Notes under the pieces: model-generated
The model's input: the letters and a program-made list of their open reading frames with translations, nothing else
Told to the model about the DNA's origin: nothing
Databases searched by the model: none
NCBI RefSeq assembly: GCF_016765585.1
Contig: NZ_JAESWC010000014.1
Span: 124,001 to 188,000 of the forward strand
DNA length: 64,000 nt
Source: Clostridium rhizosphaerae
GTDB lineage: Bacteria; Bacillota; Clostridia; Clostridiales; Clostridiaceae
Reading direction: 5' to 3'
Program-made: the position numbers and the translations under genes
In this document: positions 27,442 to 38,435 of the stretch, piece after piece
Layout: every line of letters begins with the position of its first letter
Numbering within the stretch: position 1 is the first letter of the stretch

Positions 27442-27990
27442 CTAATTTGTTTCTCTAGCTCTAAAGAAAGCTTTTCCTAAATTTACACCAATTTTTCCGC
27501 AAAACAGACCTAAAAGTACTCCTCCAAGAACATCTGAAGGATAATGAACATGTAGATAAATTCTAGAAAAAGCAATTAATATTGCTAGGGCTAAAGCTAA
27601 ATATCTATATTTTGCCTTGCTAAACAAGCAGGCTCCAAAGGCTGCAAAAGATGAAGTTGTGTGTCCTGATGGAAAAGAATAAGATTTTGGAATTTGAGCT
27701 ATAAAATTAAAATTATACTCACTGCCTACAGGTCTTACTCTTCCGACTGTATTTTTTAAAATTTCCTCACCTACTATAAATCCTATCGCCAAAGAAATAA
27801 GCATACTTATTCCAAGTCTTCTTATACCAACATTTTTATTTATCATAAGTATTATAGCAATAGCTATCCATACCTCTCCATGATTATTAATGCCTGAAAA
27901 AACAGGCATAATACTGTCAAAAAAACTATTTCTAATTCCCTCTGAAAGAAATCTTAAAATTGAATTATCAACTTGAAGTAAACCATTCAT
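27442..27990 (-). CDS. PAP2-family membrane phosphatase (undecaprenyl-PP or lipid phosphate type)
   Basis: The 182-residue protein has about five helices and all three phosphatase motifs: 'KNTVGRVRP', 'SFPSGHTTSSFA' and 'SRIYLHVHYPSDVLGG'. It probably dephosphorylates undecaprenyl pyrophosphate or a related lipid on the outer membrane face (BcrC-like); exact substrate not shown. TAGGAAGG precedes the ATG. Co-transcribed with the thioesterase. Confidence 0.88.
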   Translation of the reverse strand: MNGLLQVDNSILRFLSEGIRNSFFDSIMPVFSGINNHGEVWIAIAIILMINKNVGIRRLGISMLISLAIGFIVGEEILKNTVGRVRPVGSEYNFNFIAQIPKSYSFPSGHTTSSFAAFGACLFSKAKYRYLALALAILIAFSRIYLHVHYPSDVLGGVLLGLFCGKIGVNLGKAFFRARETN

Positions 27991-28047
27991 GTTATTACCT
28001 TCCTAAGTTACCAATTGATGTTATTATTATACTAATTCATTATACAC

Positions 28048-28076
28048 TTAACAATAACTATAGAAAAGCTTATAAT
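28048..28076 (+). promoter_or_regulatory. Promoter of the deacetylase lipoprotein gene
   Basis: TTAACA (28048-28053), 17-base spacer, TATAAT (28071-28076), 33 bases upstream of the start codon. Confidence 0.75.
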
Positions 28077-28108
28077 AAGGATACTATTATAAAAAGGATG
28101 ATTTTATT

Positions 28109-29005
28109 ATGAGAAAAATTATTTATATGCTTTTATCTTTAACTCTAATATTCGCTTTATCAGGATGCAGAAGTTCTTCAAAAAAACAACCTGATTTATC
28201 TTCATCTGCGCCTCAGGTTACTAATCTTAAGGTCCCTGATCCAATTAAACCCGAACCCTCTAAGGATAATATATCGCCAAAAGAACCTGCAATATATGAT
28301 ATCTACGGAAAATCCAATAAGCTTAGCAAAAAAGAAATTGATGCAATGGATGCTTGGCGGAAAGACATAGTTAAGATGTCAAAGGCTAACCCCGATAGGC
28401 TATTTATTAATGGATATACTGAAGAAAAGGTTGTTGCCTTAACCTTTGATGATGGCCCTGATTCAAAGATAACTCCTAAAATTTTAGACATACTTAAAAA
28501 AAATAATATTCATGGAAGCTTCTTTTTCATAGGAAACAAAGTTAAGCAATATTCTTCCGTTGTAAAAAGAACCTATGAAGAAGGAAATCTAGTTTTGAGT
28601 CATAGCTTCTCGCACCCTGAATTAACTAAAAAAAATGCTGAAGAAGTAAAAAACGAATTTATCTCTGCAGAAAATGCTATTTACAGCATTATTAAAAAGA
28701 AGCCTGCAATAGCAAGACCTCCTTATGGTGCAGTGAATGATACTGTATTAAAAGCAGCTTCGGAGGAAAACTTAAAGCTTACTATATGGTCTACAGATAC
28801 CTTGGATTGGTCTCAAAAGGAAAAGGCTAATATAGTTAAAAATGTAGTGGACAATGTAAGACCTGGTGAGATAATTCTTATGCACAGCAACGAAGACAAA
28901 GCCACTACTGCTGAAGCTCTTCCTGAAATAATAACCAAACTTAAAGAAAAAGGCTATAGATTTGTAGACTTAGGCGAGCTTCTAAAAACTAATGCCTATA
29001 AATAA
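28109..29005 (+). CDS. Polysaccharide deacetylase lipoprotein (NodB family)
   Basis: The 298-residue protein has a lipoprotein signal with lipobox 'LSGC' (Cys20), a Pro/Lys-rich linker and a NodB domain (about 108-290). Metal and catalytic motifs are 'TFDDGPDS', 'HSFSHPEL', 'RPPYGAVN', 'DTLDW' and 'ILMHS'. It should remove acetyl groups from peptidoglycan or another N-acetylated glycan outside the membrane, as PdaA/PgdA-type enzymes do. Single gene with its own promoter. Confidence 0.92.
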   Translation: MRKIIYMLLSLTLIFALSGCRSSSKKQPDLSSSAPQVTNLKVPDPIKPEPSKDNISPKEPAIYDIYGKSNKLSKKEIDAMDAWRKDIVKMSKANPDRLFINGYTEEKVVALTFDDGPDSKITPKILDILKKNNIHGSFFFIGNKVKQYSSVVKRTYEEGNLVLSHSFSHPELTKKNAEEVKNEFISAENAIYSIIKKKPAIARPPYGAVNDTVLKAASEENLKLTIWSTDTLDWSQKEKANIVKNVVDNVRPGEIILMHSNEDKATTAEALPEIITKLKEKGYRFVDLGELLKTNAYK

Positions 29006-29017
29006 AGAGACCTCCAC

Positions 29018-29938
29018 TTACTCTCTAAATGGATAGTCCCTGTCAACTTCATTATCTTTACTATAGGAATGCTGAATTTCCTTTATTGCTTTGAAATACT
29101 GCTTTGGCGACAAGCCAAAGCTTTTTTTAAAGGCTCTAACAAAGCTTGAATAATCATTAAAACCACACTGCTCAGAAGCTCTTATTGCCTGAATACCATT
29201 TTTTATAAATCCTGCTGCCTTAGCAAGTCTTTTTTCAAGTATATAATTATGAAGAGTATAGCCTGTTTGATTTTTAAAATTATGCATCAAATAGTACCTA
29301 TTTATATAAAACTTTGCTGCTATATTTTCTATTGATAAATCGCTAGTCAAATGTTCATTAATATATGATAATATATTTACTATTCTTTCATCATATTGAA
29401 TATCTTTTTCATCTTTTTTTATTTTTGGCCCAAGCATTAACCTATTCAAATACACTATAAGCTGAATAAAATAGGCATTTTGAAGCTGCCTTCCTCCAAA
29501 GTCCTTTTCTTTTATCGCTTTTTCTAAATAGAATAAAATATCTTTAATTAGAAGTAAATTTTCTGAGCTTAAACGAAACAAGTTTAGCTTTTCCTTTACA
29601 GCTATATTAAAGCAAGTAAGAAGCTCACTGTCCTCAGTGCTCTGCTTTTTAAGAAAATCAGAATTAACCCAAATTATAATTCTTTCATAGAACTCATTTG
29701 AATCTATAATTGGTCTATGAAGCTCATTGCTTCCCACAAAAAGTATATCCCAGGGCCTAAGCTTGTAGTACTTTCCTTCTATAGCATAGGTTACACTTCC
29801 TGAAATAAAAATCACTATTTTATTAAAATCATGATAGTGAAAAGCATGCTCTTCATTTTTCTTATCCTTTAGATGAAAAAATCTGAAATCTTCATTTAGA
29901 TAACCTTTTTTAATATTTACTAAAGCATTATTCTCCAA
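29018..29938 (-). CDS. AraC-family transcription regulator with cupin sensor
   Basis: The 306-residue protein has an N-terminal cupin ('AFHYHDFNKIVIFISG') and a C-terminal double helix-turn-helix with the AraC signature ('CGFNDYSSFVRAFKKSFGLS'). The cupin part usually binds a sugar or small metabolite. It starts with TTG after AAGGAGAGG. It is divergent from murE, and the shared region holds a 10-bp dyad at 30034-30059, a possible binding site for this or another regulator. Confidence 0.9.
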   Translation of the reverse strand: MENNALVNIKKGYLNEDFRFFHLKDKKNEEHAFHYHDFNKIVIFISGSVTYAIEGKYYKLRPWDILFVGSNELHRPIIDSNEFYERIIIWVNSDFLKKQSTEDSELLTCFNIAVKEKLNLFRLSSENLLLIKDILFYLEKAIKEKDFGGRQLQNAYFIQLIVYLNRLMLGPKIKKDEKDIQYDERIVNILSYINEHLTSDLSIENIAAKFYINRYYLMHNFKNQTGYTLHNYILEKRLAKAAGFIKNGIQAIRASEQCGFNDYSSFVRAFKKSFGLSPKQYFKAIKEIQHSYSKDNEVDRDYPFRE

Positions 29939-30033
29939 AAATATATTCCTCTCCTTACAAATTGATACATATTTATTATAGCACTTTTTACATTGTATTA
30001 AACACTATTAACAATAAGTATTGTATTTGTTTA

Positions 30034-30059
30034 GACTATACTATTTATGTAGTATAGTC
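30034..30059. promoter_or_regulatory. Dyad in the araC-murE divergent region
   Basis: Perfect 10-bp inverted repeat GACTATACTA / TAGTATAGTC with a 6-base centre, 26 bases before the murE start. TTGTTT at 30027-30032 and TAGTAT at 30050-30055 (17-base spacing) could be the murE promoter, so the dyad would overlap it as an operator. Without a T-run it is unlikely to be a terminator. Confidence 0.5.
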
Positions 30060-30084
30060 ATTTATAAATAATGGAGGCAAATAA

Positions 30085-31542
30085 ATGAAACTAAAAGAAC
30101 TTTTAATAAACTTAAACTATGAGCTGATTCAAGGAAGCGATAATATAGAAATTAAAAACATAGGCTGGGATTCAAGAAGAGTAAAGCCTAATTCACTATT
30201 CATATGTGTCAAAAACAAAAATATTGACAGGCATGATTATGCAGCTTCAGCTGTTCTAAATGGTGCAACAGCTTTAGTTATTGAGCATGATATTGAAAAA
30301 ATTTCAGAGAATATAACAATTATTAAAGTACCGGATTCTAAAAAAGCTATGGCTAAAATTGCAAGTCTTTATTACGGTGAGCCCTCTAAAAAGTTTAATC
30401 TTATCGGTATAACCGGAACTAACGGAAAAACTTCAGTAACTTATTTTGTTTCAAAAATTTTAGAAAATGCAGGCAGACTGACAGGAATAATTGGCACAAT
30501 TCAAAATACAGTAGGAGGCAAGGAACTTAAGGCTGCAAAGCTTAACCCAACTACTCCAGACTCTATTGAGCTTCAGGAATCCTTCAATGAAATATTCTCT
30601 GGGGGAGCTTCAGATGTGGTTATGGAAGTTACCTCCTCTGCTCTCGATAAAGGAAGAGTATACGAGTGCCACTTTAATATAGGCGTATTTACAAATCTTA
30701 CTCAAGATCATCTTGAAGAGCACGGAACTATGGAAAATTACAAAAATGCAAAGCTTAAGCTTTTTAAAATGTGCAAGAAAGCTCTAATTAATGCTGATGA
30801 TATAGTTTCAAAGGAAATAAGAGAAATTGCCTCAGGTAAAGTTTATACCTACGGCATAGAGGAACCTTCAGATTTTAAAGCTTTTGATATAATTTACGGC
30901 TTAGATTCTGTAGAATTTTCCTTAAAATTTATGAACGAAGTAAAAAGAGTGAAATTTAACATTCCGGGTAAATTTAGTGTATATAACGCTCTTTCAGCTA
31001 TAGGGATATGTTATCTTTCCGGCCTAAATCTTGATACAATAATTGATGGTTTAAAGGATATAAAAGGAGTACCCGGAAGAGTAGAAAAAATTCCTAACGA
31101 TAAAGGAATTTTGGCAGTTGTAGACTATGCACATTCACCAGACAGCCTTGAAAATATAATAAATTCTATGAGGGAAATTGCTAAGGGAAAAGTAATCACA
31201 GTGTTTGGCTGCGGCGGTAACAGAGACAAGACAAAGCGTCCCATAATGGGAGAAATAGCAGGAAGGCTTTCTGACTATGTTGTCATAACCTCTGATAATC
31301 CAAGAAAAGAAGATCCTATAACAATTATTAATGAAATTGAACAGGGAATCCTAAAAACAAACTGTCATTATGAAAAATGTGAAAACAGAAAAGAAGCAAT
31401 ATTCAAAGCCTTGGAAAAGGCGGACATTGGTGATGTTGTAATAATTGCGGGAAAAGGTCATGAGACTTATCAAATTATTGGGGATACTACTATACATTTT
31501 GATGACAGAGAAGTTGTTAGAGAATATTTCGATAAAATTTAG
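30085..31542 (+). CDS. murE: UDP-MurNAc-tripeptide synthetase MurE
   Basis: The 485-residue Mur ligase has the N-terminal UDP-binding domain, the ATP loop 'GITGTNGKTSVTYF', the substrate signature 'NPTTPDS' and the C-terminal 'TSDNPRKEDP'. DNPR is the motif linked to meso-diaminopimelate selection. It adds the third stem residue to cytoplasmic peptidoglycan precursor. It is alone here, not in a division/cell-wall cluster, and divergent from an AraC regulator, so it may be a second murE. Confidence 0.93.
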   Translation: MKLKELLINLNYELIQGSDNIEIKNIGWDSRRVKPNSLFICVKNKNIDRHDYAASAVLNGATALVIEHDIEKISENITIIKVPDSKKAMAKIASLYYGEPSKKFNLIGITGTNGKTSVTYFVSKILENAGRLTGIIGTIQNTVGGKELKAAKLNPTTPDSIELQESFNEIFSGGASDVVMEVTSSALDKGRVYECHFNIGVFTNLTQDHLEEHGTMENYKNAKLKLFKMCKKALINADDIVSKEIREIASGKVYTYGIEEPSDFKAFDIIYGLDSVEFSLKFMNEVKRVKFNIPGKFSVYNALSAIGICYLSGLNLDTIIDGLKDIKGVPGRVEKIPNDKGILAVVDYAHSPDSLENIINSMREIAKGKVITVFGCGGNRDKTKRPIMGEIAGRLSDYVVITSDNPRKEDPITIINEIEQGILKTNCHYEKCENRKEAIFKALEKADIGDVVIIAGKGHETYQIIGDTTIHFDDREVVREYFDKI

Positions 31543-31550
31543 GTTTATAA

Positions 31551-31584
31551 TATAGAAAGAGGCTGTATACAGCCTCTTTCTATA
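31551..31584 (+). terminator. Terminator of murE
   Basis: Perfect 15-bp stem TATAGAAAGAGGCTG and complement with a 4-nt loop, 8 bases after the stop codon. Confidence 0.9.
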
Positions 31585-31737
31585 TTTAATCCATACATAA
31601 TTATTAGTAATAATTACCGCAGTATGGTATTATTAACTAGCTTAAATATTTAGGTTAATCTATTGAAAACAGAATATTTTAAGATGTATTAATTTACCTT
31701 TATAAATAGAACCCTAGAACAAGAGAGGTTGAACATA

Positions 31738-32847
31738 ATGAATTTTGATCAATTAGGAATTAATGAAGATATAGTAAAAATATTAAAAAACAACGGCATC
31801 ACTGAACCCACACCTGTTCAGTCTGAAAGCATCAGACTAATAAAGAATGGAAAAGATGTTATAATTGAGTCTCAAACCGGCACAGGAAAAACCTTGGCAT
31901 TCTTGCTTCCAATTTTCGAAAATATTTCAGCTAATGTAGATGCAGTTCAAGCTTTGATTTTAACTCCTACGAGAGAGCTTGCCCTTCAGATAACTGAAGA
32001 AGCTTTAAAGCTTAAACAAGCCAAAGATATTAATATATTGGCAGCCTATGGCGGAAAAGATATAGGTTCTCAGTTAAAAAAACTAAAAAAAGGTATTCAC
32101 CTTATTATTGCAACCCCAGGAAGACTTCTGGATCATCTTGAAAGAGAAACCATAGACCTTAGTAAATTAAAAACATTTGTGCTGGATGAAGCAGATCAAA
32201 TGCTTTTAATGGGCTTTAAAAATGAGGTGGAGTCAATTATAAAAGAAACATCTAAAAAGCGCCAAACCCTTTGTTTTTCTGCAACAATAAACTCCGATGT
32301 TAAGAGGTTGGCCTATAGATACATGAAAGAACCTGCAACAATAACCATAAGTAAAGAAGAAGTAACTCTTGATGCTATTAAACAGCAGGTTGTAGAAACC
32401 ACAGACAGAAGAAAGCAGGATGCCTTGTGCACTGTACTAGATCAGGATAACCCCTATATGGCTATAATATTCTGCAGAACTAAAAGAAGAGCAGACGAGT
32501 TGGAAGCTTCATTATACAAAAGGGGTTACAACTGTGAAAAGCTGCACAGCGACATACTTCAATCGAAACGTGAAAGAATAATGAAAGCTTTCAGAAATGG
32601 AGATTTTCAATATTTAATAGCAACGGATGTAGCCTCCAGGGGACTTGATATAAGCGGAGTGAGTCATATTTACAACTATGATATACCTGAAAGTGTAGAA
32701 AGCTATATACATCGTATTGGCAGAACTGGAAGAGCGGGAGAAGAAGGCTATACCTGTCTGTTTATTGATCCAAAAGACAGCTGGAGACTTGATGAAATAG
32801 AAAAAGCTATTAAATTCAAAATACCAAGAAGGGAACTAGGTGAATAA
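31738..32847 (+). CDS. DEAD-box RNA helicase (core only)
   Basis: The 369-residue protein has all core motifs: Q motif 'GITEPTPVQSE', 'SQTGTGKT', 'PTRELALQI', 'DEAD', 'SAT', 'TDVASRGLDI' and 'HRIGRTGRAG'. It lacks the C-terminal extension of CshA or DbpA, so it is a minimal helicase, probably in RNA remodelling. The ATG at 31738 has AAGAGAGG 9 bases upstream; the frame's earlier TTG at 31729 directly touches that site. It overlaps the pentapeptide gene by 8 bases. Confidence 0.92.
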   Translation: MNFDQLGINEDIVKILKNNGITEPTPVQSESIRLIKNGKDVIIESQTGTGKTLAFLLPIFENISANVDAVQALILTPTRELALQITEEALKLKQAKDINILAAYGGKDIGSQLKKLKKGIHLIIATPGRLLDHLERETIDLSKLKTFVLDEADQMLLMGFKNEVESIIKETSKKRQTLCFSATINSDVKRLAYRYMKEPATITISKEEVTLDAIKQQVVETTDRRKQDALCTVLDQDNPYMAIIFCRTKRRADELEASLYKRGYNCEKLHSDILQSKRERIMKAFRNGDFQYLIATDVASRGLDISGVSHIYNYDIPESVESYIHRIGRTGRAGEEGYTCLFIDPKDSWRLDEIEKAIKFKIPRRELGE

Positions 32848-33496
32848 CAGTATGGCTACAAATAGAAGTGTTACGGGCAATTTTAATTACAATAATATAG
32901 AGAAAAAAGATAAAAACTTTATGTACAAGAATTTAGAGAGAAGCAACTGTTATAACTGCGACTTCTCAGGCTCAATTTTTGATTTTGTAAGCTTTAGAGG
33001 AGCGCATTTTAAGTCCACCAATTTCTTTAGGTGCAGCTTTAAGTATGCAGAATTTATTGGAACAAATTTAAAGGATAGCGAGTTTAAAAATGCAGTGTTT
33101 GAAAATGCTATTTTTGATTCAGTGAAGCTTGAAGGTGCTAATTTTAGAGATGCAAAGTTCATAAATACTATATTTTTATCTACTGATATAAGCAAAGCTA
33201 AAAATATAGATATAAATACTCCCGGTATCAGAATTTTTGAGGAAATGCCTAAGTTAGAAATAAGTGAGGAGCTAAGAGCTGCTGTTTTAACCGCTATGGA
33301 AAATCAGTACATAAAGAAAGCACGAGTTCTTGATACAAAAGAGGGTGGGCTTAATATGTTAAATATTATGCTTCTTTTAGAGAACTTTGAAGAGCAAACA
33401 ATAATAAACGGGCTAAAGTTAATTGCTCCAAAGATAGATAGAGAGTTTTACACTTTGAGTTATATAATAAAGTTTTTGAAAAATATGACTGAATAA
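32840..33496 (+). CDS. Pentapeptide-repeat protein
   Basis: The 218-residue protein has about nine pentapeptide repeats (A/S/N-x-F pattern, residues about 30-120, for example 'CDFSGSIFDFVSFRGAHF') forming a quadrilateral beta-helix, followed by a helical C-terminal domain of unknown type. Function unknown; some relatives mimic DNA. GTG at 32840 has GGGAA 5-7 bases upstream and overlaps the helicase end, implying coupled translation. ATG at 32852 is the alternative. Confidence 0.82.
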   Translation: MNNSMATNRSVTGNFNYNNIEKKDKNFMYKNLERSNCYNCDFSGSIFDFVSFRGAHFKSTNFFRCSFKYAEFIGTNLKDSEFKNAVFENAIFDSVKLEGANFRDAKFINTIFLSTDISKAKNIDINTPGIRIFEEMPKLEISEELRAAVLTAMENQYIKKARVLDTKEGGLNMLNIMLLLENFEEQTIINGLKLIAPKIDREFYTLSYIIKFLKNMTE

Positions 33497-33540
33497 AAGG
33501 TAGTCTATTCATCCATAAAATCTTTTTATAGGCTTACATC

Positions 33541-33578
33541 AAAGAAACCGCGAGAATAGAGATTCATGCGGTTTCTTT
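33541..33578 (+). terminator. Terminator of the helicase-pentapeptide operon
   Basis: Stem AAAGAAACCGC / GCGGTTTCTTT with a 16-nt loop and T-rich 3' side. It may also serve the facing glycerol operon. Confidence 0.8.
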
Positions 33579-33630
33579 ATTTTATTCTATTGCTTAAGTT
33601 GTTAAAGTGATATATTTTCCATATTTGAAA

Positions 33631-33996
33631 TTATAATCTATCAACATTCTTAGTGGCTAAAATACTTACACCGGTACCAGAAATATTTTCTATAATCACA
33701 TCTCCAATTTTAACTGGAGCTTCTACCGATAAACCTTTCAAAGCCTTAACGCAATCGAAAATTTTGCCCTTTGGGATATCTCTTTCTGTTTTTACAGGTA
33801 CGACTTCCTCTGTTCCATTTTTAACCAGTACCGTTGAGGTTACTATTCTGGTTGGATTTGTACATTCTTTTATGCCGTAAGCTTCTCCGCGCTTGCAGCT
33901 GTTTCCTGTTACTTTTATATTATCTTCATCTATTATGTCAACCTCTAAATTGCAGCCTAGAGGACAGCTTATGCAGGTTAATTCCTTCTTAGCCAT
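33631..33996 (-). CDS. DUF1667 iron-sulfur protein of the glycerol-3-phosphate oxidising system
   Basis: The 121-residue protein begins with 'LTCISCPLGCNLEV', a CxxCxxxC cluster motif, and has a further Cys at about residue 33 ('NSCKRGEAYG'). DUF1667 proteins accompany the two flavoproteins found directly upstream and probably act as the electron-carrying third subunit. It follows the flavoprotein gene by 4 bases and closes the operon. Confidence 0.85.
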   Translation of the reverse strand: MAKKELTCISCPLGCNLEVDIIDEDNIKVTGNSCKRGEAYGIKECTNPTRIVTSTVLVKNGTEEVVPVKTERDIPKGKIFDCVKALKGLSVEAPVKIGDVIIENISGTGVSILATKNVDRL

Positions 33997-34000
33997 AAAA

Positions 34001-35260
34001 CTACTCCCCCTCCACCTTAATGGTTATTTTTTTACATTCAGGATGCTTATCAAATAATTCCTTTTTAAATTTGATAACCTCCATTTCTCCTGGAGCTAAT
34101 ATCTTTTTCTTTAGATGCATCTCTCTTACATCATCAAAATAAACAGATATAAAGCTGTTATTAAATACTTTTCTTACTCTAAATTTAACATCAACATAAT
34201 CCTCTATATTTAAAGGATTAATAAAATTAGGAACTATATAACTTATTCCATCTTCAGCAACAGCTTCTATAGTTCTCCCGGAGATATTTTTTCCTTTTAC
34301 ATACTTTACTGCATTTTTTCCTGCTGTATAACTCTCAAGAGTTACGTAATCTACAAGATCATGGACATGCAAAACATTTCCGCAGGCAAAAATACCTTCC
34401 ACATTAGTCTCCATGCTTTCGTTAACCTCTGCTCCGTTGGTAGCCGTACTTAGTTTTACCCCAGCCTTTTTAGATAGTTCATTCTCAGGCACAAGCCCTA
34501 CTGAAAGCAGTAAAGTATCGCAGGATATATATTCTTCAGTTCCCTTTATTGGATTTCTATTGCTGTCTACCTCTGCAATAGTGACTCCTTCAACTCTATC
34601 CCTTCCCTTTATATCAATAACTGTATGACTTAACTTTAACGGTATATCATAGTCATCAAGACACTGCACAATATTTCTTTTAAGTCCGCTTGAGTACGGC
34701 ATAAGCTCTACAACAGCTTTAACTTTGCAGCCTTCGAGGGTCATTCTTCTTGCCATTATAAGGCCTATATCTCCGGAACCTAATATTACGATTTCCTTCC
34801 CAGGTAAATATCCCTTAACATTTACAAACTTTTGAGCAGTTCCCGCTGAGTATATGCCTGCACATCTGCTTCCAGGAATATTTATAGCTCCTCTTGGCCT
34901 TTCTCTGCAGCCCATAGCTAAAATCACAGCCTTAGCCTGTATTTCTATAATTCCATCACTATCATTTACAGCTGTAATAATTTTATTTTCATTAATATCA
35001 AGAACTGTTGTATTTAGCTTATATGGAACCTTAAGTTCTAAAGCTTTATCAATAAATCTCTGAGCGTACTCAGGTCCTGTAAGCTCTTCTTTAAAAGTAT
35101 GAAGACCAAAGCCATTATGGATACACTGATTTAATATTCCACCAAGCTGATTTTCTCTTTCCAGGATTAAAATATTATGAGTTCCTTGCTCCTTTGCTGC
35201 AATTGCAGCAGCTAGACCTGCAGGTCCTCCTCCAACTATGACTATATCGTAATTAATCAT
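34001..35260 (-). CDS. FAD/NAD-dependent oxidoreductase subunit of the glycerol-3-phosphate system
   Basis: The 419-residue flavoprotein has an FAD motif 'DIVIVGGGPAGLAAAIA', an NAD-binding motif 'EIVILGSGDIGLIMA' and the late FAD signature 'VEGIFACGNVLHVHDLVD'. It lacks the redox CxxC of thioredoxin reductase. In clostridia this gene lies between a GlpA-type dehydrogenase and DUF1667 and likely moves electrons from glycerol 3-phosphate to an acceptor. Its ATG has GGGGGATT upstream, 15 bases after the preceding gene. Confidence 0.87.
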   Translation of the reverse strand: MINYDIVIVGGGPAGLAAAIAAKEQGTHNILILERENQLGGILNQCIHNGFGLHTFKEELTGPEYAQRFIDKALELKVPYKLNTTVLDINENKIITAVNDSDGIIEIQAKAVILAMGCRERPRGAINIPGSRCAGIYSAGTAQKFVNVKGYLPGKEIVILGSGDIGLIMARRMTLEGCKVKAVVELMPYSSGLKRNIVQCLDDYDIPLKLSHTVIDIKGRDRVEGVTIAEVDSNRNPIKGTEEYISCDTLLLSVGLVPENELSKKAGVKLSTATNGAEVNESMETNVEGIFACGNVLHVHDLVDYVTLESYTAGKNAVKYVKGKNISGRTIEAVAEDGISYIVPNFINPLNIEDYVDVKFRVRKVFNNSFISVYFDDVREMHLKKKILAPGEMEVIKFKKELFDKHPECKKITIKVEGE

Positions 35261-35275
35261 TCCTAATCCCCCATT

Positions 35276-36715
35276 CTACACAAAACTTTCTTTGTTTTTT
35301 TCAATAAGAACCTTAGAGTCTCCTCCAAATTTAGTTACTTCAGTAGGTACTATATTCAATTCCTTAGCCAGTATATCAACTATCTTAGCAGAACAAAATC
35401 CTGCCTGACATCTTCCCATGCCTGCTCTTGTTCTTCTCTTCACACCATCTAGGCTTCTAGCTCCTAATGGTCTTCTAATTGAATCTATAATCTCTCCCTC
35501 TGTTACAACCTCACATCTGCAAACTATCTTTCCGTATTCAGGTCTTTCCTTTATAAGCTTGTTTCTTTCCTCGTTACTTAATTCTCTAAACTTTGGAATT
35601 CCTTTTCTTATAGGATTAAAGTTTTCATTTTTTTTCGGTTTAAGCTTTTGGGCAATAATATTTTCTATCATTAAACCAATAGAAGGTGCACTTGAAAGCC
35701 CAGGTGATTCAATACCAGCTGCATTAATAAAGTTTTCAGCATCATATGCTTCACCAATAATGAAATCATCTGCCTCACTGTGAGCTCTTAATCCAGAAAA
35801 AGAAGTAATAACCTTATTTAATGGAAGTGCCTTAACACTTAACTTTCCCTTGCTTACTATTTCATCCATACCTTCCTTTGATGTAATTAAGTTATTTTTA
35901 TCCTCTATATCAGAAGCATTTGGCCCTAATAAAAGATTTCCATCTACCGTTGGAGTTACTAATACTCCCTTTCCCATTGCTGTTGGAAGCTGAAATATTG
36001 TTCTTGAAACCAAGTTACCTGCTTCTTTGTCAAAAAGCAGATACTGCCCCTTTCTTGGCACTATATTTAGTTTTTTATTGCTCACCATATTATTTATTTC
36101 ATCAGCATATACTCCTGCAGCATTTATTATTAACGCTGCTTCAATTTCACCATTACTTGTATTGATTAAATATCCTCTATCATTTTTTTTAATGTTTTTT
36201 ACTTCTGTTTCAAATTTAAATTCTACTCCATTGCAGTTTGCATTTTCTGCTAATGCAATAGTCATTTCATAAGGGCAGACTATCCCGCTGGAAGGTGCAT
36301 AAAGTGCTGCCACTGCGTCTTCAGATATATTAGGCTCAAGCTTCTTAATTTCTTCCTTATTTAAAATTACTAGTCCAGGTACTCCGTTTGTTTCTCCCTG
36401 TTTTTTTAGTTCCTCTAATTTGTATAAATTCTTTTCATCAAAACAAAGTACAAAAGCTCCTATTCTTTTAAAAGGAAAATCCAGCTCCTCTGATAGCCTG
36501 TCAAACATAGCATTTCCTTTTGCATTTAGCTTTCCTTTTATGGAATCAGGATTTGCATCAAATCCGGCATGCACTATAGCGCTGTTTGCTTTTGTTGTGC
36601 CGGCGGCTATATCTGAAGCCTTTTCCAATACACATATCTTTAATTCATACTTTGATAATTCTCTAGCTATAGAACATCCAATAACCCCAGCCCCTATAAT
36701 TGCAACATCATACAT
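35276..36715 (-). CDS. Glycerol-3-phosphate dehydrogenase, GlpA/GlpO-like with BFD domain
   Basis: The 479-residue flavoprotein has an N-terminal DAO-type FAD domain ('VAIIGAGVIGCSIARELSK') and a C-terminal [2Fe-2S] BFD-like domain with cysteines in 'IVCRCEVVTEGEI' and 'GRCQAGFC'. It should oxidise glycerol 3-phosphate to dihydroxyacetone phosphate. With the next two genes it forms a three-component anaerobic system. A dedicated promoter and a leader with a terminator hairpin precede it, matching the glpK leader, so GlpP antitermination is likely. Confidence 0.87.
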   Translation of the reverse strand: MYDVAIIGAGVIGCSIARELSKYELKICVLEKASDIAAGTTKANSAIVHAGFDANPDSIKGKLNAKGNAMFDRLSEELDFPFKRIGAFVLCFDEKNLYKLEELKKQGETNGVPGLVILNKEEIKKLEPNISEDAVAALYAPSSGIVCPYEMTIALAENANCNGVEFKFETEVKNIKKNDRGYLINTSNGEIEAALIINAAGVYADEINNMVSNKKLNIVPRKGQYLLFDKEAGNLVSRTIFQLPTAMGKGVLVTPTVDGNLLLGPNASDIEDKNNLITSKEGMDEIVSKGKLSVKALPLNKVITSFSGLRAHSEADDFIIGEAYDAENFINAAGIESPGLSSAPSIGLMIENIIAQKLKPKKNENFNPIRKGIPKFRELSNEERNKLIKERPEYGKIVCRCEVVTEGEIIDSIRRPLGARSLDGVKRRTRAGMGRCQAGFCSAKIVDILAKELNIVPTEVTKFGGDSKVLIEKNKESFV

Positions 36716-36789
36716 ACTCTACTTCCCCTTTCAAATCTATTGATTAAACTATACTTTTTTAACTATTAAATACGTTTTTAATTTTTTGC

Positions 36790-36846
36790 AAAAAAAGAGC
36801 CATTATCCAAGGTTCTCCCTTGGATAATGGCTCTCACTCTCTCGCC
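36790..36846 (-). promoter_or_regulatory. Antitermination leader of the glycerol-3-phosphate dehydrogenase operon
   Basis: On the minus strand the leader starts with GGCGAGAGAGTGAGAGCC (36846-36829). Its GAGCC end is the foot of a perfect 16-bp terminator stem (36833-36818 with 36812-36797) followed by T7. The glpK leader at 38499-38482 has the matching element GGCAGAGAAGTGAGAGCC, also followed by a terminator. The glpP gene is in the cluster, so I infer that GlpP bound to glycerol 3-phosphate binds this RNA and blocks termination. Confidence 0.75.
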
Positions 36847-36853
36847 TGTCTTT

Positions 36854-36882
36854 ATTATACTACTTTATCAATATACTTTCAA
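36854..36882 (-). promoter_or_regulatory. Promoter of the glycerol-3-phosphate dehydrogenase operon
   Basis: TTGAAA (36882-36877), 17-base spacer, TATAAT (36859-36854) on the minus strand, directly after the glpK stop codon. Confidence 0.85.
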
Positions 36883-36887
36883 CAACT

Positions 36888-38384
<1,497 letters not shown>

Positions 38385-38435
38385 TTAATACATCCCCTTT
38401 TATGATAAACTTGTAAACAATTACATTCAATTTAA

